A DNA stretch of 64,000 bases from Halovenus salina (GCF_026410925.1 NZ_CP112972.1:930001-994000), one strand, 5' to 3'. Counted from the stretch's first letter, positions 25,962-34,632 are shown. The notes: generated by a model from the sequence alone, not told the origin. Numbers and translations: made by a program.

Positions 25962-27752
25962 CTACTCGTCGTCGCCGGTGTGTCGCCCCGGGCTCTGTGC
26001 GCCTCCGGTCGGACCGACCGAGAAGACGAACTCGTGTTCTGCCTCGGTCTCGAACCGACCGAGGATGTCACGGAGCGGCTGTGCGTACCGCTGAAGGTCG
26101 TTTGCCTGCTCTGAGACCTCATTGAGTTCTGCCGCCTGCTCTTCGGCAGCTCCGGCGACGTGTTCAGCCTCGGCCATCGTCTCCTCGCTCAGCTTGACGA
26201 TATCGTTTATGTCGGTGGCGACTGCCCTGATGTTCGTCAGTGCCTCCCCGATATCGACGTCCTGCTGGGCGGCCGCGGCTTCGAGTTCGTCGGTCACCTC
26301 GTCCATCGTCTCGGAGATGTTCTTGAGGCGTTCTTTCTGGTTGTAGGCGTCGTCGGAAATCTTCTGAATCGAGTCGGCGACCTGCTCGCTGGCGTCCCGC
26401 ACCGTCTCGGCACTTTGCTCGACTTCGGCCCCGGCCTCTTCGACCTCGTCGACGTAGCTTTTGAGCTGGCCGGTCGTCTTCTCCAGCTCCTCTATCATGT
26501 CGTTGAACTCCTCTGCAATCTGGTCCATGGACTCCTCCTCGCCGTCCGACTCCATCCGCTGGGTCATATCGCCCATCCCGACCTCCTGCATGATATCGGA
26601 GTACGTCTCGGCTTTCTCCTGGAGATAGGTCGCCATCTCCTCTGCCTCGGCGCGCGCGACCTCTGCTTCCTTGCGGGCGCTTTCGGCCTCGTCTCTGGCG
26701 TCCTCGGCCTCTGTGATGCGTTCTTTGAGGTCTCCCCGCATGTCGTCGAACTCGTCGTAGAGGATGCCGATTTCGTCTTTCCGGCTCGTCTCAAGGTCGA
26801 CGTCCAGGTCACCCTCACCCATCGCTTCGGCCCGGGAGGCAAGGGTGTTCAGGTCTCGAATCGCGACCCAGCCGCCGGCACCGATACCGACGAGCAGGAA
26901 CAGGAACGCGAATCCGAGCGTCAGCCCGAAGTTCTGGCCGACAATGTTTCGCACTTCGAAGGCTGCGCTCTTTGGCGTCTCCGTGACGACATAGAGGTTG
27001 TCGTGTGACTGGACCTGCCGATACGCGTAGATGTTGTCGCCCGTCTCGGCTCTGGTCAAGTTCGCATCGCCGCTTGGGCGGGTAATTTCGGGCTCGTTAC
27101 CGATGACGAGGTCGTCGCTCGCAGAGACGACGCCGGTCGCCGCACCCTCCGTACTCTGTTCGATTCGTGGGCCGACAACGTCTCGCGAGGTGTTTATTTC
27201 TCCGAGCAACACGGCGTTATCGTTCTGGGGAAATCGAAGATACGACCCGATTGCCATCATTCCGTCCCCGTACTGCCCCGGGAGGACAAACTGGTCCTGT
27301 TCAAGCGTCTCCTGGTCGAAGTTCGGCCCATCGCCGTCGTAGAAGTTCGTCCCCACGAAGTCGCTGTCGGAGCTGGCGAGAACCTCACCGGAGGAGGCGC
27401 TCACGTAGTGCAGATCTGAAATCTCAGCACTCGTCTCGAACTGTTGGTTGTAGAGGAAATCCGAGATTTGCCCCCCCTGTTGGAACTGAATGCCCTCTTC
27501 CGTGATGATGCCCTCGATGCTCTCGACCTCGTCGAGACGGTCGGCGAACCAGTTATTGTACGCGTTCTCCTGGAGGACTGTCGAGGCCTCTACCTGCTGG
27601 TCTACTTGGTCGTTGAGCTCCCCGTCAAGCCCCTGATAGAAGTAGAACCCAACGCCGCCAGTAAGTAACATTATAATGACAACGGCGAGAGTCAGTTTGA
27701 CTAATACACTCTTCTGAACGAAATCCGGCATGATGGTATCTATAGCGCTCAT
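25962..27752 (-). CDS. Htr-like membrane transducer lacking the signalling hairpin tip
   Basis: A 596-residue protein. A transmembrane helix near residues 15-38 is followed by a dCache-like extracellular domain of about 230 residues, a second membrane helix near 280-300, then two HAMP segments (AEAMGEGDLDVDLE and QEVGMGDMTQRME) and a long coiled coil. The coiled coil turns round after about 90 residues without the conserved tip motif (the E-Q-T-N-x-L-A-L-N-A-S-I-E-A-A-R-A-G stretch) that contacts CheW/CheA in true transducers. It therefore may bind a signal but cannot couple to CheA in the normal way. A minus-strand TATA-like element lies at 27808-27818. Confidence 0.78.
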   Translation of the reverse strand: MSAIDTIMPDFVQKSVLVKLTLAVVIIMLLTGGVGFYFYQGLDGELNDQVDQQVEASTVLQENAYNNWFADRLDEVESIEGIITEEGIQFQQGGQISDFLYNQQFETSAEISDLHYVSASSGEVLASSDSDFVGTNFYDGDGPNFDQETLEQDQFVLPGQYGDGMMAIGSYLRFPQNDNAVLLGEINTSRDVVGPRIEQSTEGAATGVVSASDDLVIGNEPEITRPSGDANLTRAETGDNIYAYRQVQSHDNLYVVTETPKSAAFEVRNIVGQNFGLTLGFAFLFLLVGIGAGGWVAIRDLNTLASRAEAMGEGDLDVDLETSRKDEIGILYDEFDDMRGDLKERITEAEDARDEAESARKEAEVARAEAEEMATYLQEKAETYSDIMQEVGMGDMTQRMESDGEEESMDQIAEEFNDMIEELEKTTGQLKSYVDEVEEAGAEVEQSAETVRDASEQVADSIQKISDDAYNQKERLKNISETMDEVTDELEAAAAQQDVDIGEALTNIRAVATDINDIVKLSEETMAEAEHVAGAAEEQAAELNEVSEQANDLQRYAQPLRDILGRFETEAEHEFVFSVGPTGGAQSPGRHTGDDE

Positions 27753-27869
27753 GGTTGGGTATTGCATCCGAGACGGGTTGTCTCACCCGCTTGGTTCTCC
27801 GGGGACCGTTATAGTACTTTTTGATAGGTAACAAATGAGTCTAGATAACATACTCGTCCCAATACGGCG

Positions 27870-29678
27870 TCAGTCTCGCCCGTGTCGGGTCACACAGTAG
27901 GGGAGTCCAACGAGTTCGACCGGTTCGGAGTTGTCGGGAGAGTAGACGACCATCTGGCCTTTCTCCATGTATGGGACCTTAGACTCGAGGTTCCTGGGGA
28001 TATTGACGGCAGAGATAGCGTCCTCGTCGCCAAGGTTGAGGACGATTGTCGTGTTTATCTGTTTGAACACCGGGTCGGCGATATCCTGTGGGTCCTGTGT
28101 GATGAGAAAGAGCCCGAGCCGTTCCTTTCGGCCCTGTTTTGCCGCATCGGTGAACTTGCCGATGACTTTTCGGGCCTGGACTGTGTCCGCGTCGGTCAAG
28201 AAGTTGTGTGCCTCGTCCATTCCGACAATCAGGGGCGTTTCTTTGATGCGGTCGTAGGTCGGGTCGTTCGAGAGTTTCTGGTCGACAAGTAGTGACGCGA
28301 GTGCGAGGACGACTGTCTCGGCGTGGCGGCTGTCGGCGATGTGGTACGTGGGGACGACGGTGAGCCGTCCCGGTCGGACGAACTCGTGGACGCGGTCTGT
28401 TATGGGGTGGGCATCCTGGTCGAAGACCGGACCGAAACCACGCACACGCCGGCTTATTGCATCGAAGGTCGCCTCGTGAACGCGCCCGGTCTCGTCGAGT
28501 TCCTCACGAAGCGCAGGGTCGTCCATGAACGAGCAGAACTGTTCGTAGGTGCCGTCTCGGCCATACTGGTCACGGAAGCGTTGGAGTAAGACGTTCACGA
28601 GCGCACTGTACTGGTTGTCGTTCAGGCCACTCCCGGCGACGAGCCAGGGGTTGTCGTGGACCATGCTGAACGGAATCGTGAACTCGACCTGTTCGGCACG
28701 GTGATGGCTCGCAGCATAGTTCGACGACCCGACTTTCGGGACGAACGCGACGGTGTCGTCGTGTCCACCGTGGGTGATACCCTCGCTGTCGAGCGCGTCG
28801 GCGAAACCGTCGTCGTACTCGCCGTCGTCGTGCATCTGTGCGTACTCGTCCTGGGGGTCGAACTGGACGATTGCAGGCCTGACCTCGCGGTCGCCGCTCG
28901 TCTCGATGGGATACGAGCGCTCCTCGTCTAAGAACTGCCGCAGGATATTCTTCGCGGCGTGTGTCTTGCCGGACCCCGTCCCACCGGCGATGAGCGAGTG
29001 TCGGAAGACGAGTGGGTCTCCGTCGTCGTAGGCGTCTTTCAGCCGGTAGTCGATTGTCGGCGGTTGGGCCGCTGTCTGTACCTTCTGTCCGCCAACCGAG
29101 AGATGACCCAGGAAAACGCCGTCGGCAGGGATATTGAGCCCGGTTTTGATGTCGCGTTTCTCTTCGGCCTGTTGGACGACGGTCTCGGGTTTGGGGACCC
29201 GGTCGGTCATGCGTCGGGTGAGCGAGCCGCTGTCTTCGGAGAGAATGGCGACCGGTTCGAGCGTCGCCATCAGCTTGAAATCTTCCTCGTCGATATCGTC
29301 CGAGCGCATCGCCCGGCGTGCGTGTATCTCGGTCGCGTCGTCGGCCCGGAACGTCTGTTCGTACTCCAGTTGTGTGACCCGACAGAACAGACGCTCCCCG
29401 TCGGGATAGGGGGCAATGAGATACGCGCCGAGCCGGACCGCCGCGCGGTTTTCAGCGGTGATGTACGCCCGGAGATGTGTCTCGTCGGCGTCCTCGGCAA
29501 TCTGTAACCCCCCACCGGCCGAGAGCACACCGAGACCGCTATCGCTCCCAACGGGAGTGACATCGTACGATTCGAACTCGGCCGTCTCTGTCGGCTCACC
29601 GTCACCGTCACTCGTCTCGGCTGTTCGGTCGGTCGTCTCTTCGTCGTCGAACTCCGTGAAATCCTCCAGGTCGGTCAT
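27870..29678 (-). CDS. HerA/FtsK-type P-loop ATPase (DUF87 family)
   Basis: A 602-residue ATPase. The N-terminal 35 residues are acidic and disordered, followed by a HAS-barrel-like domain, then Walker A AGGTGSGKTHAAKN near residue 240, Walker B LIVGMDEAHNFL and a C-terminal arginine-finger region. HerA-type proteins form hexamers that pump or resect DNA, often with NurA, but no NurA gene is nearby. Upstream of it is a divergent membrane-bound regulator; downstream on the same strand is the Htr-like gene, which has its own TATA element. The target DNA or complex partner is unknown. Confidence 0.82.
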   Translation of the reverse strand: MTDLEDFTEFDDEETTDRTAETSDGDGEPTETAEFESYDVTPVGSDSGLGVLSAGGGLQIAEDADETHLRAYITAENRAAVRLGAYLIAPYPDGERLFCRVTQLEYEQTFRADDATEIHARRAMRSDDIDEEDFKLMATLEPVAILSEDSGSLTRRMTDRVPKPETVVQQAEEKRDIKTGLNIPADGVFLGHLSVGGQKVQTAAQPPTIDYRLKDAYDDGDPLVFRHSLIAGGTGSGKTHAAKNILRQFLDEERSYPIETSGDREVRPAIVQFDPQDEYAQMHDDGEYDDGFADALDSEGITHGGHDDTVAFVPKVGSSNYAASHHRAEQVEFTIPFSMVHDNPWLVAGSGLNDNQYSALVNVLLQRFRDQYGRDGTYEQFCSFMDDPALREELDETGRVHEATFDAISRRVRGFGPVFDQDAHPITDRVHEFVRPGRLTVVPTYHIADSRHAETVVLALASLLVDQKLSNDPTYDRIKETPLIVGMDEAHNFLTDADTVQARKVIGKFTDAAKQGRKERLGLFLITQDPQDIADPVFKQINTTIVLNLGDEDAISAVNIPRNLESKVPYMEKGQMVVYSPDNSEPVELVGLPYCVTRHGRD

Positions 29679-29902
29679 TGGTGACACATCGACGTGCAGA
29701 CACTAACACGTTTCCCCCGCGTATCGTCGCCACCGAAGCTGTAGTTCGGCGGTGTCGGGTGAAATCCGACAGAGGGCGTCTTTGTTAAAGAGCCATTCTC
29801 CAGAGAGCAGAGTACCACTCAGCGCGACTATTTAGCTAAAATAGGTATTTGTGCCTTGGATACACTATTTATAGTGCGGGAGAGAAGGCAAAATAACGAG
29901 AG
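29679..29902. other. 224-bp divergent intergenic region
   Basis: No gene or RNA was seen. The right half is AT-rich and holds two palindromic elements: TTTAGCTAAA (29831-29840) and CACTAT-TT-ATAGTG (29863-29876), described separately. The left half is GC-rich and contains no clear TATA box for the HerA-like gene. Confidence 0.6.
29863..29876 (+). promoter_or_regulatory. Palindromic element overlapping the TATA box of the winged-helix gene
   Basis: CACTAT and ATAGTG arms flank a TT spacer. The element lies 27-40 nt upstream of ATG 29903 and covers the likely TATA position, so a dimeric regulator bound there would block transcription. Autoregulation by the encoded winged-helix protein is plausible. 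Confidence 0.5.
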
Positions 29903-30853
29903 ATGAGCAGTATCTTTCCGATTCGAGAGAAGGTATCACTCGACCGCGACTCAGAGCCACGGCTGGTCGACCTCGATGAGGACACTGCCGACGAGGTGTT
30001 CGAAGCGCTGGCGTCGTCGACCACCCGGAAGATATTCTTAGAGTTGCACAACCAGCCACAGACGGCGTCAGATCTGGCAGACGTAACAGAGACATCCGTT
30101 CAGAACGTGCAGTACCACCTCGAAAAGCTGGAGGAGGTCGACCTCGTCGAGGTGGTCGACACCTGGTACTCCGAGCGCGGCTCGGAGATGAAGGTGTACG
30201 CACCCGAAGACGAGTCGCTCGTCTTGTTCGCTGGTCGGGACAAACAGGGCGCATTCAGGCGGTTACTCAACAGGTTTGCGGGACTGTTCGCGCTGTTGGT
30301 TCCGCCGAGTATTCTTGCCGGATGGCTCGCTAATCGCGGCGGGTCCGAGGAACAGATTCGCGGCGAGTACACGGGCACAGAGGGAGATGTCTTCACGAGC
30401 GAGGCAGCAGAGGAGGATGCTCCGCCCGCGGACGGTGATGATATAACTGTCGAGACAACGGACGGCGGTGATGGTGCCGACGCAGCAGACGGTGGTGACG
30501 ATGGCGGTATCGGGACACAAGATGTCTCGGGGACAGAGACGCCCGAAGCGACGCCAGAAGGAACACCGGAACCCCAGGCAACCGGGACGCCGGCACCAGA
30601 CGGAGGTGTGACCGAGACATCGGCACCGGATGGCATGACCGAAACGCAAGCCGACGACCAGTCGGTCGAAATCGTCGTCGATAACGCGACAGACCTCGCA
30701 GATGTCACCGCACAGAACGATACGGTCTATCTTGCCGTCGACAACGCGAGTAACTCGGATATTATGGGGATTGATCCCACAGTCGCGCTCGCTTTCTTCC
30801 TCGGTGGACTGGCGGTCTACGGGCTCTTCGTCCTGCGTCGCCGGATTATCTGA
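29903..30853 (+). CDS. Membrane-associated ArsR-type winged-helix protein
   Basis: A 316-residue protein. Residues 25-100 form an ArsR-type winged helix (EALASSTTRKIFLELHN, then ASDLADVTETSVQNVQYHLEKL). A hydrophobic segment near residues 128-148 (FALLVPPSILAGWLA) and another near 290-312 bracket a long low-complexity region rich in Asp, Gly, Thr, Pro and Glu. The tail is RRRII. Such an arrangement would place the DNA-binding domain inside and the acidic spacer outside, a membrane-tethered regulator. The ligand and regulon are unknown. Palindromic sites in its own promoter suggest it may bind there. Confidence 0.75.
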   Translation: MSSIFPIREKVSLDRDSEPRLVDLDEDTADEVFEALASSTTRKIFLELHNQPQTASDLADVTETSVQNVQYHLEKLEEVDLVEVVDTWYSERGSEMKVYAPEDESLVLFAGRDKQGAFRRLLNRFAGLFALLVPPSILAGWLANRGGSEEQIRGEYTGTEGDVFTSEAAEEDAPPADGDDITVETTDGGDGADAADGGDDGGIGTQDVSGTETPEATPEGTPEPQATGTPAPDGGVTETSAPDGMTETQADDQSVEIVVDNATDLADVTAQNDTVYLAVDNASNSDIMGIDPTVALAFFLGGLAVYGLFVLRRRII

Positions 30854-30907
30854 CCCGCCTCAAGTGGATATTTCGCTCGCAAGCCATTGACCTTTGTCGA
30901 GTGTGTA

Positions 30908-30918
30908 CTTATATTTTT
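30908..30918 (+). promoter_or_regulatory. TATA-like box upstream of halocyanin
   Basis: CTTATATTTTT lies about 80 nt before ATG 30995. If used, the halocyanin mRNA has a leader of about 50 nt, unlike the leaderless genes around it. Confidence 0.45.
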
Positions 30919-30994
30919 GTCCGATTCTCAGGGGGCTGGAACCCCAAAACCGAAGCTTTCAATCGGGCGTAGTCGTAACCCCAGGTTGGATACA

Positions 30995-31492
30995 ATGACT
31001 GAGCTTGATATCGACCGGCGGAAGGTACTGAAGGCTGGTGGAGCGACACTAATGTTGGCAACGGCAGGCTGTATGGGCGGCGACGACGGCGACGATGGCG
31101 ACGACGGTGAGGATGGTGGCGACGGTGAAGACGGCGGCGATGGTGGTGACGTGCCAAGCGAGGTCGACGACTACCTCTCCGATGCGAACGGCTACGACGG
31201 GACCGTTGAGGATATGACCGGTGAGGACTCGATTACCATCGAGAACGGAGCCAACGAACCCGACTACGCGTTCGGCCCGGCTGCAGTTCGCGTCGATGCC
31301 GGGACCGAAGTTACCTGGGAGTGGGTCAGCGACGGTCACTCTGTGGTCGCTACCGACGGTGCCGACTTCGAATCTGGTATCGAAAACAGCGGGTTCACAC
31401 ACACCGAAACGCTTGAGGAATCGGGTGTAATTCTCTACGAGTGTGGGCCCCACGCGGCGGTCGGTCAGCTCGGTGCGGTGGTCGTGGAATGA
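30995..31492 (+). CDS. Halocyanin (blue copper lipoprotein) with Gln at the axial-ligand position
   Basis: A 165-residue type-1 copper protein. It has a Tat signal (Arg8-Arg9) and a lipobox with Cys26, then an Asp/Gly-rich linker (about residues 29-52), then the cupredoxin domain. Candidate copper ligands are His115 in GHSVV, Cys150 and His153 in CGPH, and Gln158 in GQLG where halocyanins normally have Met. It should carry electrons at the outer face of the membrane. It lies just before the Fe-S/NrfD genes, which suggests it is their electron acceptor. ATG 30995 was chosen because it starts directly before the Tat motif. Confidence 0.9.
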   Translation: MTELDIDRRKVLKAGGATLMLATAGCMGGDDGDDGDDGEDGGDGEDGGDGGDVPSEVDDYLSDANGYDGTVEDMTGEDSITIENGANEPDYAFGPAAVRVDAGTEVTWEWVSDGHSVVATDGADFESGIENSGFTHTETLEESGVILYECGPHAAVGQLGAVVVE

Positions 31493-31504
31493 CCGCCGGG
31501 CCGG

Positions 31505-31513
31505 GATTTAAAG
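31505..31513 (+). promoter_or_regulatory. TATA-like box of the Fe-S/NrfD operon
   Basis: GATTTAAAG lies about 65 nt before ATG 31578, allowing a leader of about 40 nt. The leader ends with a good Shine-Dalgarno site. Confidence 0.45.
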
Positions 31514-31563
31514 AGCTTAGTAGTCAGCGTCTGGAGCAACGCAGGAAACCCGGAAACAAACGC

Positions 31564-31568
31564 GGAGG
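31564..31568 (+). promoter_or_regulatory. Shine-Dalgarno site of the Fe-S protein gene
   Basis: GGAGG ends 9 nt before ATG 31578. It is one of the few clear ribosome-binding sites in this part of the window. Confidence 0.55.
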
Positions 31569-31577
31569 AAATCACAA

Positions 31578-33032
31578 ATGAGCGCGGACGACAAGAACGA
31601 CGAATCAAAGCACCCCTACGAGACCGAGGACTCATTCCACCCGCTCGGCGCGGAGTGGGAAGACCGGATGCGCAACGAGCTCGAAGACACCGAGTTCGAC
31701 GCCGACCTCGGGATGGAGATGGCCCGGGACGCCCAGCGTCTCGTTGCGGGTGAACTGTCAGAGGAAGAGTTCTACGCAGAGTATCACGAGGATATGGAAG
31801 ACGAGTTCGAGGTCGACGAGCGACCCGTCTTCGACGACATCGACGATGTCGACCTCGACGCCGCAGAGGACGAATCGATGCTCGAAGCCCTCACCGACGT
31901 GGACTTCGAGAACGAGGACACCTCTCGGCGCGAGATGATGAAGAAGATGGGTGCCGGTGCGGCCTTCCTCGGATACGGCGCGTACGCAACGTACGACCAG
32001 GACGACGAGCAGATTCCGGACAACGTCAGCGGCATCCGGCCGGCTGACAAGGAGGACCGGGAACACCGCTGGGGGATGGTCATCGACCTCGAACGGTGTG
32101 ACGGCTGTCTCTCCTGTGTCACCGGCTGTATCAACGAGAACGGGACCTCGACCGGTGCGAACTGGATGTACGTCTTCACGTACGACAACGAGGACACCGA
32201 ACAGCAGAACTTCCTGGTGCGCCCGTGTCAGCACTGTTCGAACGCACCGTGTGCGAAGGTCTGCCCGGTTCGTGCCCGTCACGTTCGGGAGAAAGACGGG
32301 CTGGTGTTGACCGACTACGAAACCTGCATCGGCTGTCGGTACTGTCAAGTGGCCTGTCCCTACGGCGTCAACTACTTCCAGTGGGGCGAGCCCGACGTGC
32401 CGATGTCGGACCTCGAACACCTCGACATGCGCCCGGAGGAGGTCCGGTCTCTCGACGAGGACGAGCGCCAAGAGATGCTCTCGGAGGCCAACGACCACGT
32501 CTACGACGAGCGCGGACGCTGGACCGACAGCCGGCCGCCGCAGGGCGTCATGGGCAAATGTACGATGTGTCCGTCCCGACAGGACGAGCACACGGACAAC
32601 CCCAAGGGCACTGTCGCGTGCCAGGACGCCTGCGACGAGGCAGGCATGAGCGCGATTCACTTCGGCGACCTTGACGACCCCGAAAGCCGTCCGAACACCT
32701 ACCTCGAACGGCGCCAGGAAATCGAAGAGAGTCCCAAGGAGAAATCCGAGAAGTTCGAGGACGCCGAGGACTACGAGCAGCCCCCGGCCCCACATCCCGA
32801 ATCACAGCTGCCGACGTTCAGGCTGCTTGAGGACCTGAACACCTCGCCGAACATCACATACATCGGCAACCAGCCGGGAGCAAACGCAACAGAGACGCCC
32901 GAAGAGCGCCCCGTTCCCTACGAGAGTCTGAGCAACGACTGGGGCGTCGAGGTTGTCGCCGAGCGCAAGGAGCACCTCGACTACGGTGCTCGCGCGAACG
33001 GCGGCGTGAGCGAGGGAGAGGGTGATGCCTGA
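31578..33032 (+). CDS. Four-cluster 4Fe-4S oxidoreductase subunit with internal Tat-like segment (PsrB/ActB-like)
   Basis: A 484-residue protein. The first 110 residues are very acidic. They are followed by a twin-arginine motif SRREMMKK near residue 116 and a hydrophobic run (GAGAAFLGYGAYA), as if a Tat signal lay behind a long cytosolic extension. From residue 160 on, sixteen cysteines in CDGCLSC, CQHCSNAPC, CIGCRYCQVAC and CTMC...CQDAC motifs would bind four iron-sulfur clusters, as in polysulfide reductase B and alternative complex III ActB. The next gene (NrfD) overlaps its stop. No molybdopterin subunit is near. Its electrons may go to halocyanin. Confidence 0.8.
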   Translation: MSADDKNDESKHPYETEDSFHPLGAEWEDRMRNELEDTEFDADLGMEMARDAQRLVAGELSEEEFYAEYHEDMEDEFEVDERPVFDDIDDVDLDAAEDESMLEALTDVDFENEDTSRREMMKKMGAGAAFLGYGAYATYDQDDEQIPDNVSGIRPADKEDREHRWGMVIDLERCDGCLSCVTGCINENGTSTGANWMYVFTYDNEDTEQQNFLVRPCQHCSNAPCAKVCPVRARHVREKDGLVLTDYETCIGCRYCQVACPYGVNYFQWGEPDVPMSDLEHLDMRPEEVRSLDEDERQEMLSEANDHVYDERGRWTDSRPPQGVMGKCTMCPSRQDEHTDNPKGTVACQDACDEAGMSAIHFGDLDDPESRPNTYLERRQEIEESPKEKSEKFEDAEDYEQPPAPHPESQLPTFRLLEDLNTSPNITYIGNQPGANATETPEERPVPYESLSNDWGVEVVAERKEHLDYGARANGGVSEGEGDA

Positions 33033-34369
33033 TGGCGACGAAGGAACAGAAAGAGCCAGAGCCGGCTGACATCATCCGCCCGATTTTGAACACCTCGAAG
33101 TGGTGGTACATCGGATTCGGTGTTGCCGCGGCGGTTGCGCTGGTCTGGCTTACCGCCTTCGGTTTCCAGCTCCAGGAAGGACTCATCGTCACAAACCTTG
33201 CTGACTGGGGTAGCGGTGGCGGTGCCACCTGGGGACTGTACATCGGCGCGTTCATCTGGTGGGTCGGTATCGCTCACGGCGGGATTATCCTGTCTGCGGC
33301 AGTCCGCCTGTTCGGGATGACCAAATACCAGCCCGTGGCACGGATGGCCGAACTACTCACGCTGTCGGCGCTGGCGATGGCCGGCCTGTATATTGTCGTC
33401 CACACAGGACGGCCCGACAGGCTCGTGACCAGCGTGGTCAACGCCTATCCCTGGACGGTCCAGACATCGCCGCTGGCGTGGGACATCACGGTCATCACGC
33501 TGTATTTCGTGATGACGGCGACCTACATCGGTCTCACGCTCCGGTACGACACCTACCAGCTCCGTGACCGGCTCCCGGACGTCCTCAACCCGCTGTACAG
33601 TGTCGTGCTTATCGGCTACAGCGAGAAAGAGGACGAGGTCATCGAGCGGATGGTCTGGTGGCTCGCACTCGGTATCATCGTGATGGCCCCGCTCTTGCTC
33701 CACGGCGGCGTGATTCCGTGGTTGTTCTCGCTGTTACCGTCGATGCCCGGCTGGGGCGGCGCAATCCAGGGACCGCAGTTCCTCTCGATTGCACTCACCT
33801 CGGCACTCAGCGGCGTCATCATCCTCGCGTACGTGACCCGCATCGCCTACGACTGGGGCCACATCTTCACCGACCGAGTTGTCAGTGGCCTAACAAACTG
33901 GCTCGGCATATTCAGCCTGATATTCGTCTGGCTACAGCTCCAGCAGGTCATCAACGGCCTGTTCGCCGCTCAGGTCCGCGCGGAAGTTGTGATGACGGCG
34001 AAGCTGTCGAATCCAGCCTACCAGATGGCCATCGGAATCATGGCTGTCGTGCTTGCGTATATTTTCGCACAGGCGATTAAGCCGAGCGTCTTCTCACAGA
34101 CCCGGTCGCTCATTGCCGCCTTCGGCGTGCTGATTGCGACCCTCACTGAGAAGATCCTGTTCGTCTACGAGGGCATTGCCTATCCGGAGTTCGGCCTCTA
34201 CGACCAGGTTCCGGGACACTACTTCCCGAGTCTGGTCGAACTCTCTTCGCTTGCTGGAACAGTCGCGCTGTGTGCGATTATCTTCATGGTCATCCTGAAG
34301 CTGTTCCCGGTCATCGAACTCCACGCGGTCGAGGACCACGATGACCACGACGAGGAGGTGTCAGCATGA
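33032..34369 (+). CDS. NrfD/PsrC-family quinol-interacting membrane subunit
   Basis: A 445-residue membrane protein with about nine to ten hydrophobic helices and the NrfD family pattern (GIAHGGIILSAAVRL, HTGRPDRL, SPLAWDITVI). Members bind quinol in the membrane and hand electrons to a partner Fe-S protein. It overlaps the Fe-S gene (TGATG) and is overlapped by the next small gene (ATGA), so the three are one transcript and one complex. It is homologous in type to ActC/ActF of alternative complex III and to PsrC; which role it has here is inferred from the absence of a catalytic molybdenum subunit. Confidence 0.87.
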   Translation: MATKEQKEPEPADIIRPILNTSKWWYIGFGVAAAVALVWLTAFGFQLQEGLIVTNLADWGSGGGATWGLYIGAFIWWVGIAHGGIILSAAVRLFGMTKYQPVARMAELLTLSALAMAGLYIVVHTGRPDRLVTSVVNAYPWTVQTSPLAWDITVITLYFVMTATYIGLTLRYDTYQLRDRLPDVLNPLYSVVLIGYSEKEDEVIERMVWWLALGIIVMAPLLLHGGVIPWLFSLLPSMPGWGGAIQGPQFLSIALTSALSGVIILAYVTRIAYDWGHIFTDRVVSGLTNWLGIFSLIFVWLQLQQVINGLFAAQVRAEVVMTAKLSNPAYQMAIGIMAVVLAYIFAQAIKPSVFSQTRSLIAAFGVLIATLTEKILFVYEGIAYPEFGLYDQVPGHYFPSLVELSSLAGTVALCAIIFMVILKLFPVIELHAVEDHDDHDEEVSA

Positions 34370-34632
34370 ACATCATGACCGCACTTATGACCGCAGTCTG
34401 GAACGTTCCACTCAAAGCGTACTTCGACCCGTGGGCGATTCCGCCCGGCGTCTGGGTCATCTTCGGCGTCATCGGTCTGCCGGTGTACACCGCCTTCCTC
34501 GGCTGGTTCGTCGGCAAGCCGCGTGACCTGAAGACACTCGCACTGGGGTCGACGCTGTTCCTGCTGTTCGTCAGCGCGCTCTGGGGCGGGCTGTTCGTGA
34601 CGACGATGCAGATTCGCCTCATGTTCTTCTAG
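34366..34632 (+). CDS. Small two-helix membrane protein of the NrfD operon
   Basis: An 88-residue protein with two predicted transmembrane helices (near residues 28-50 and 58-82) and a cytosolic loop with KPRDLK. It starts in an ATGA overlap with NrfD and ends with a TAG at 34630. It matches no named family I know. Its place in the operon suggests a small accessory subunit that stabilises the NrfD/Fe-S complex. Confidence 0.7.
   Translation: MNIMTALMTAVWNVPLKAYFDPWAIPPGVWVIFGVIGLPVYTAFLGWFVGKPRDLKTLALGSTLFLLFVSALWGGLFVTTMQIRLMFF

Noticed and set aside
31040..31150. GAT/GGC repeats near the halocyanin start
   Set aside because: They encode an Asp/Gly-rich linker behind the lipobox, normal for haloarchaeal lipoproteins; not a separate repeat element.
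31758..32795. A 345-codon minus-strand frame
   Set aside because: Antisense to the Fe-S protein; its composition is a by-product of the Cys and acidic codons on the other strand.
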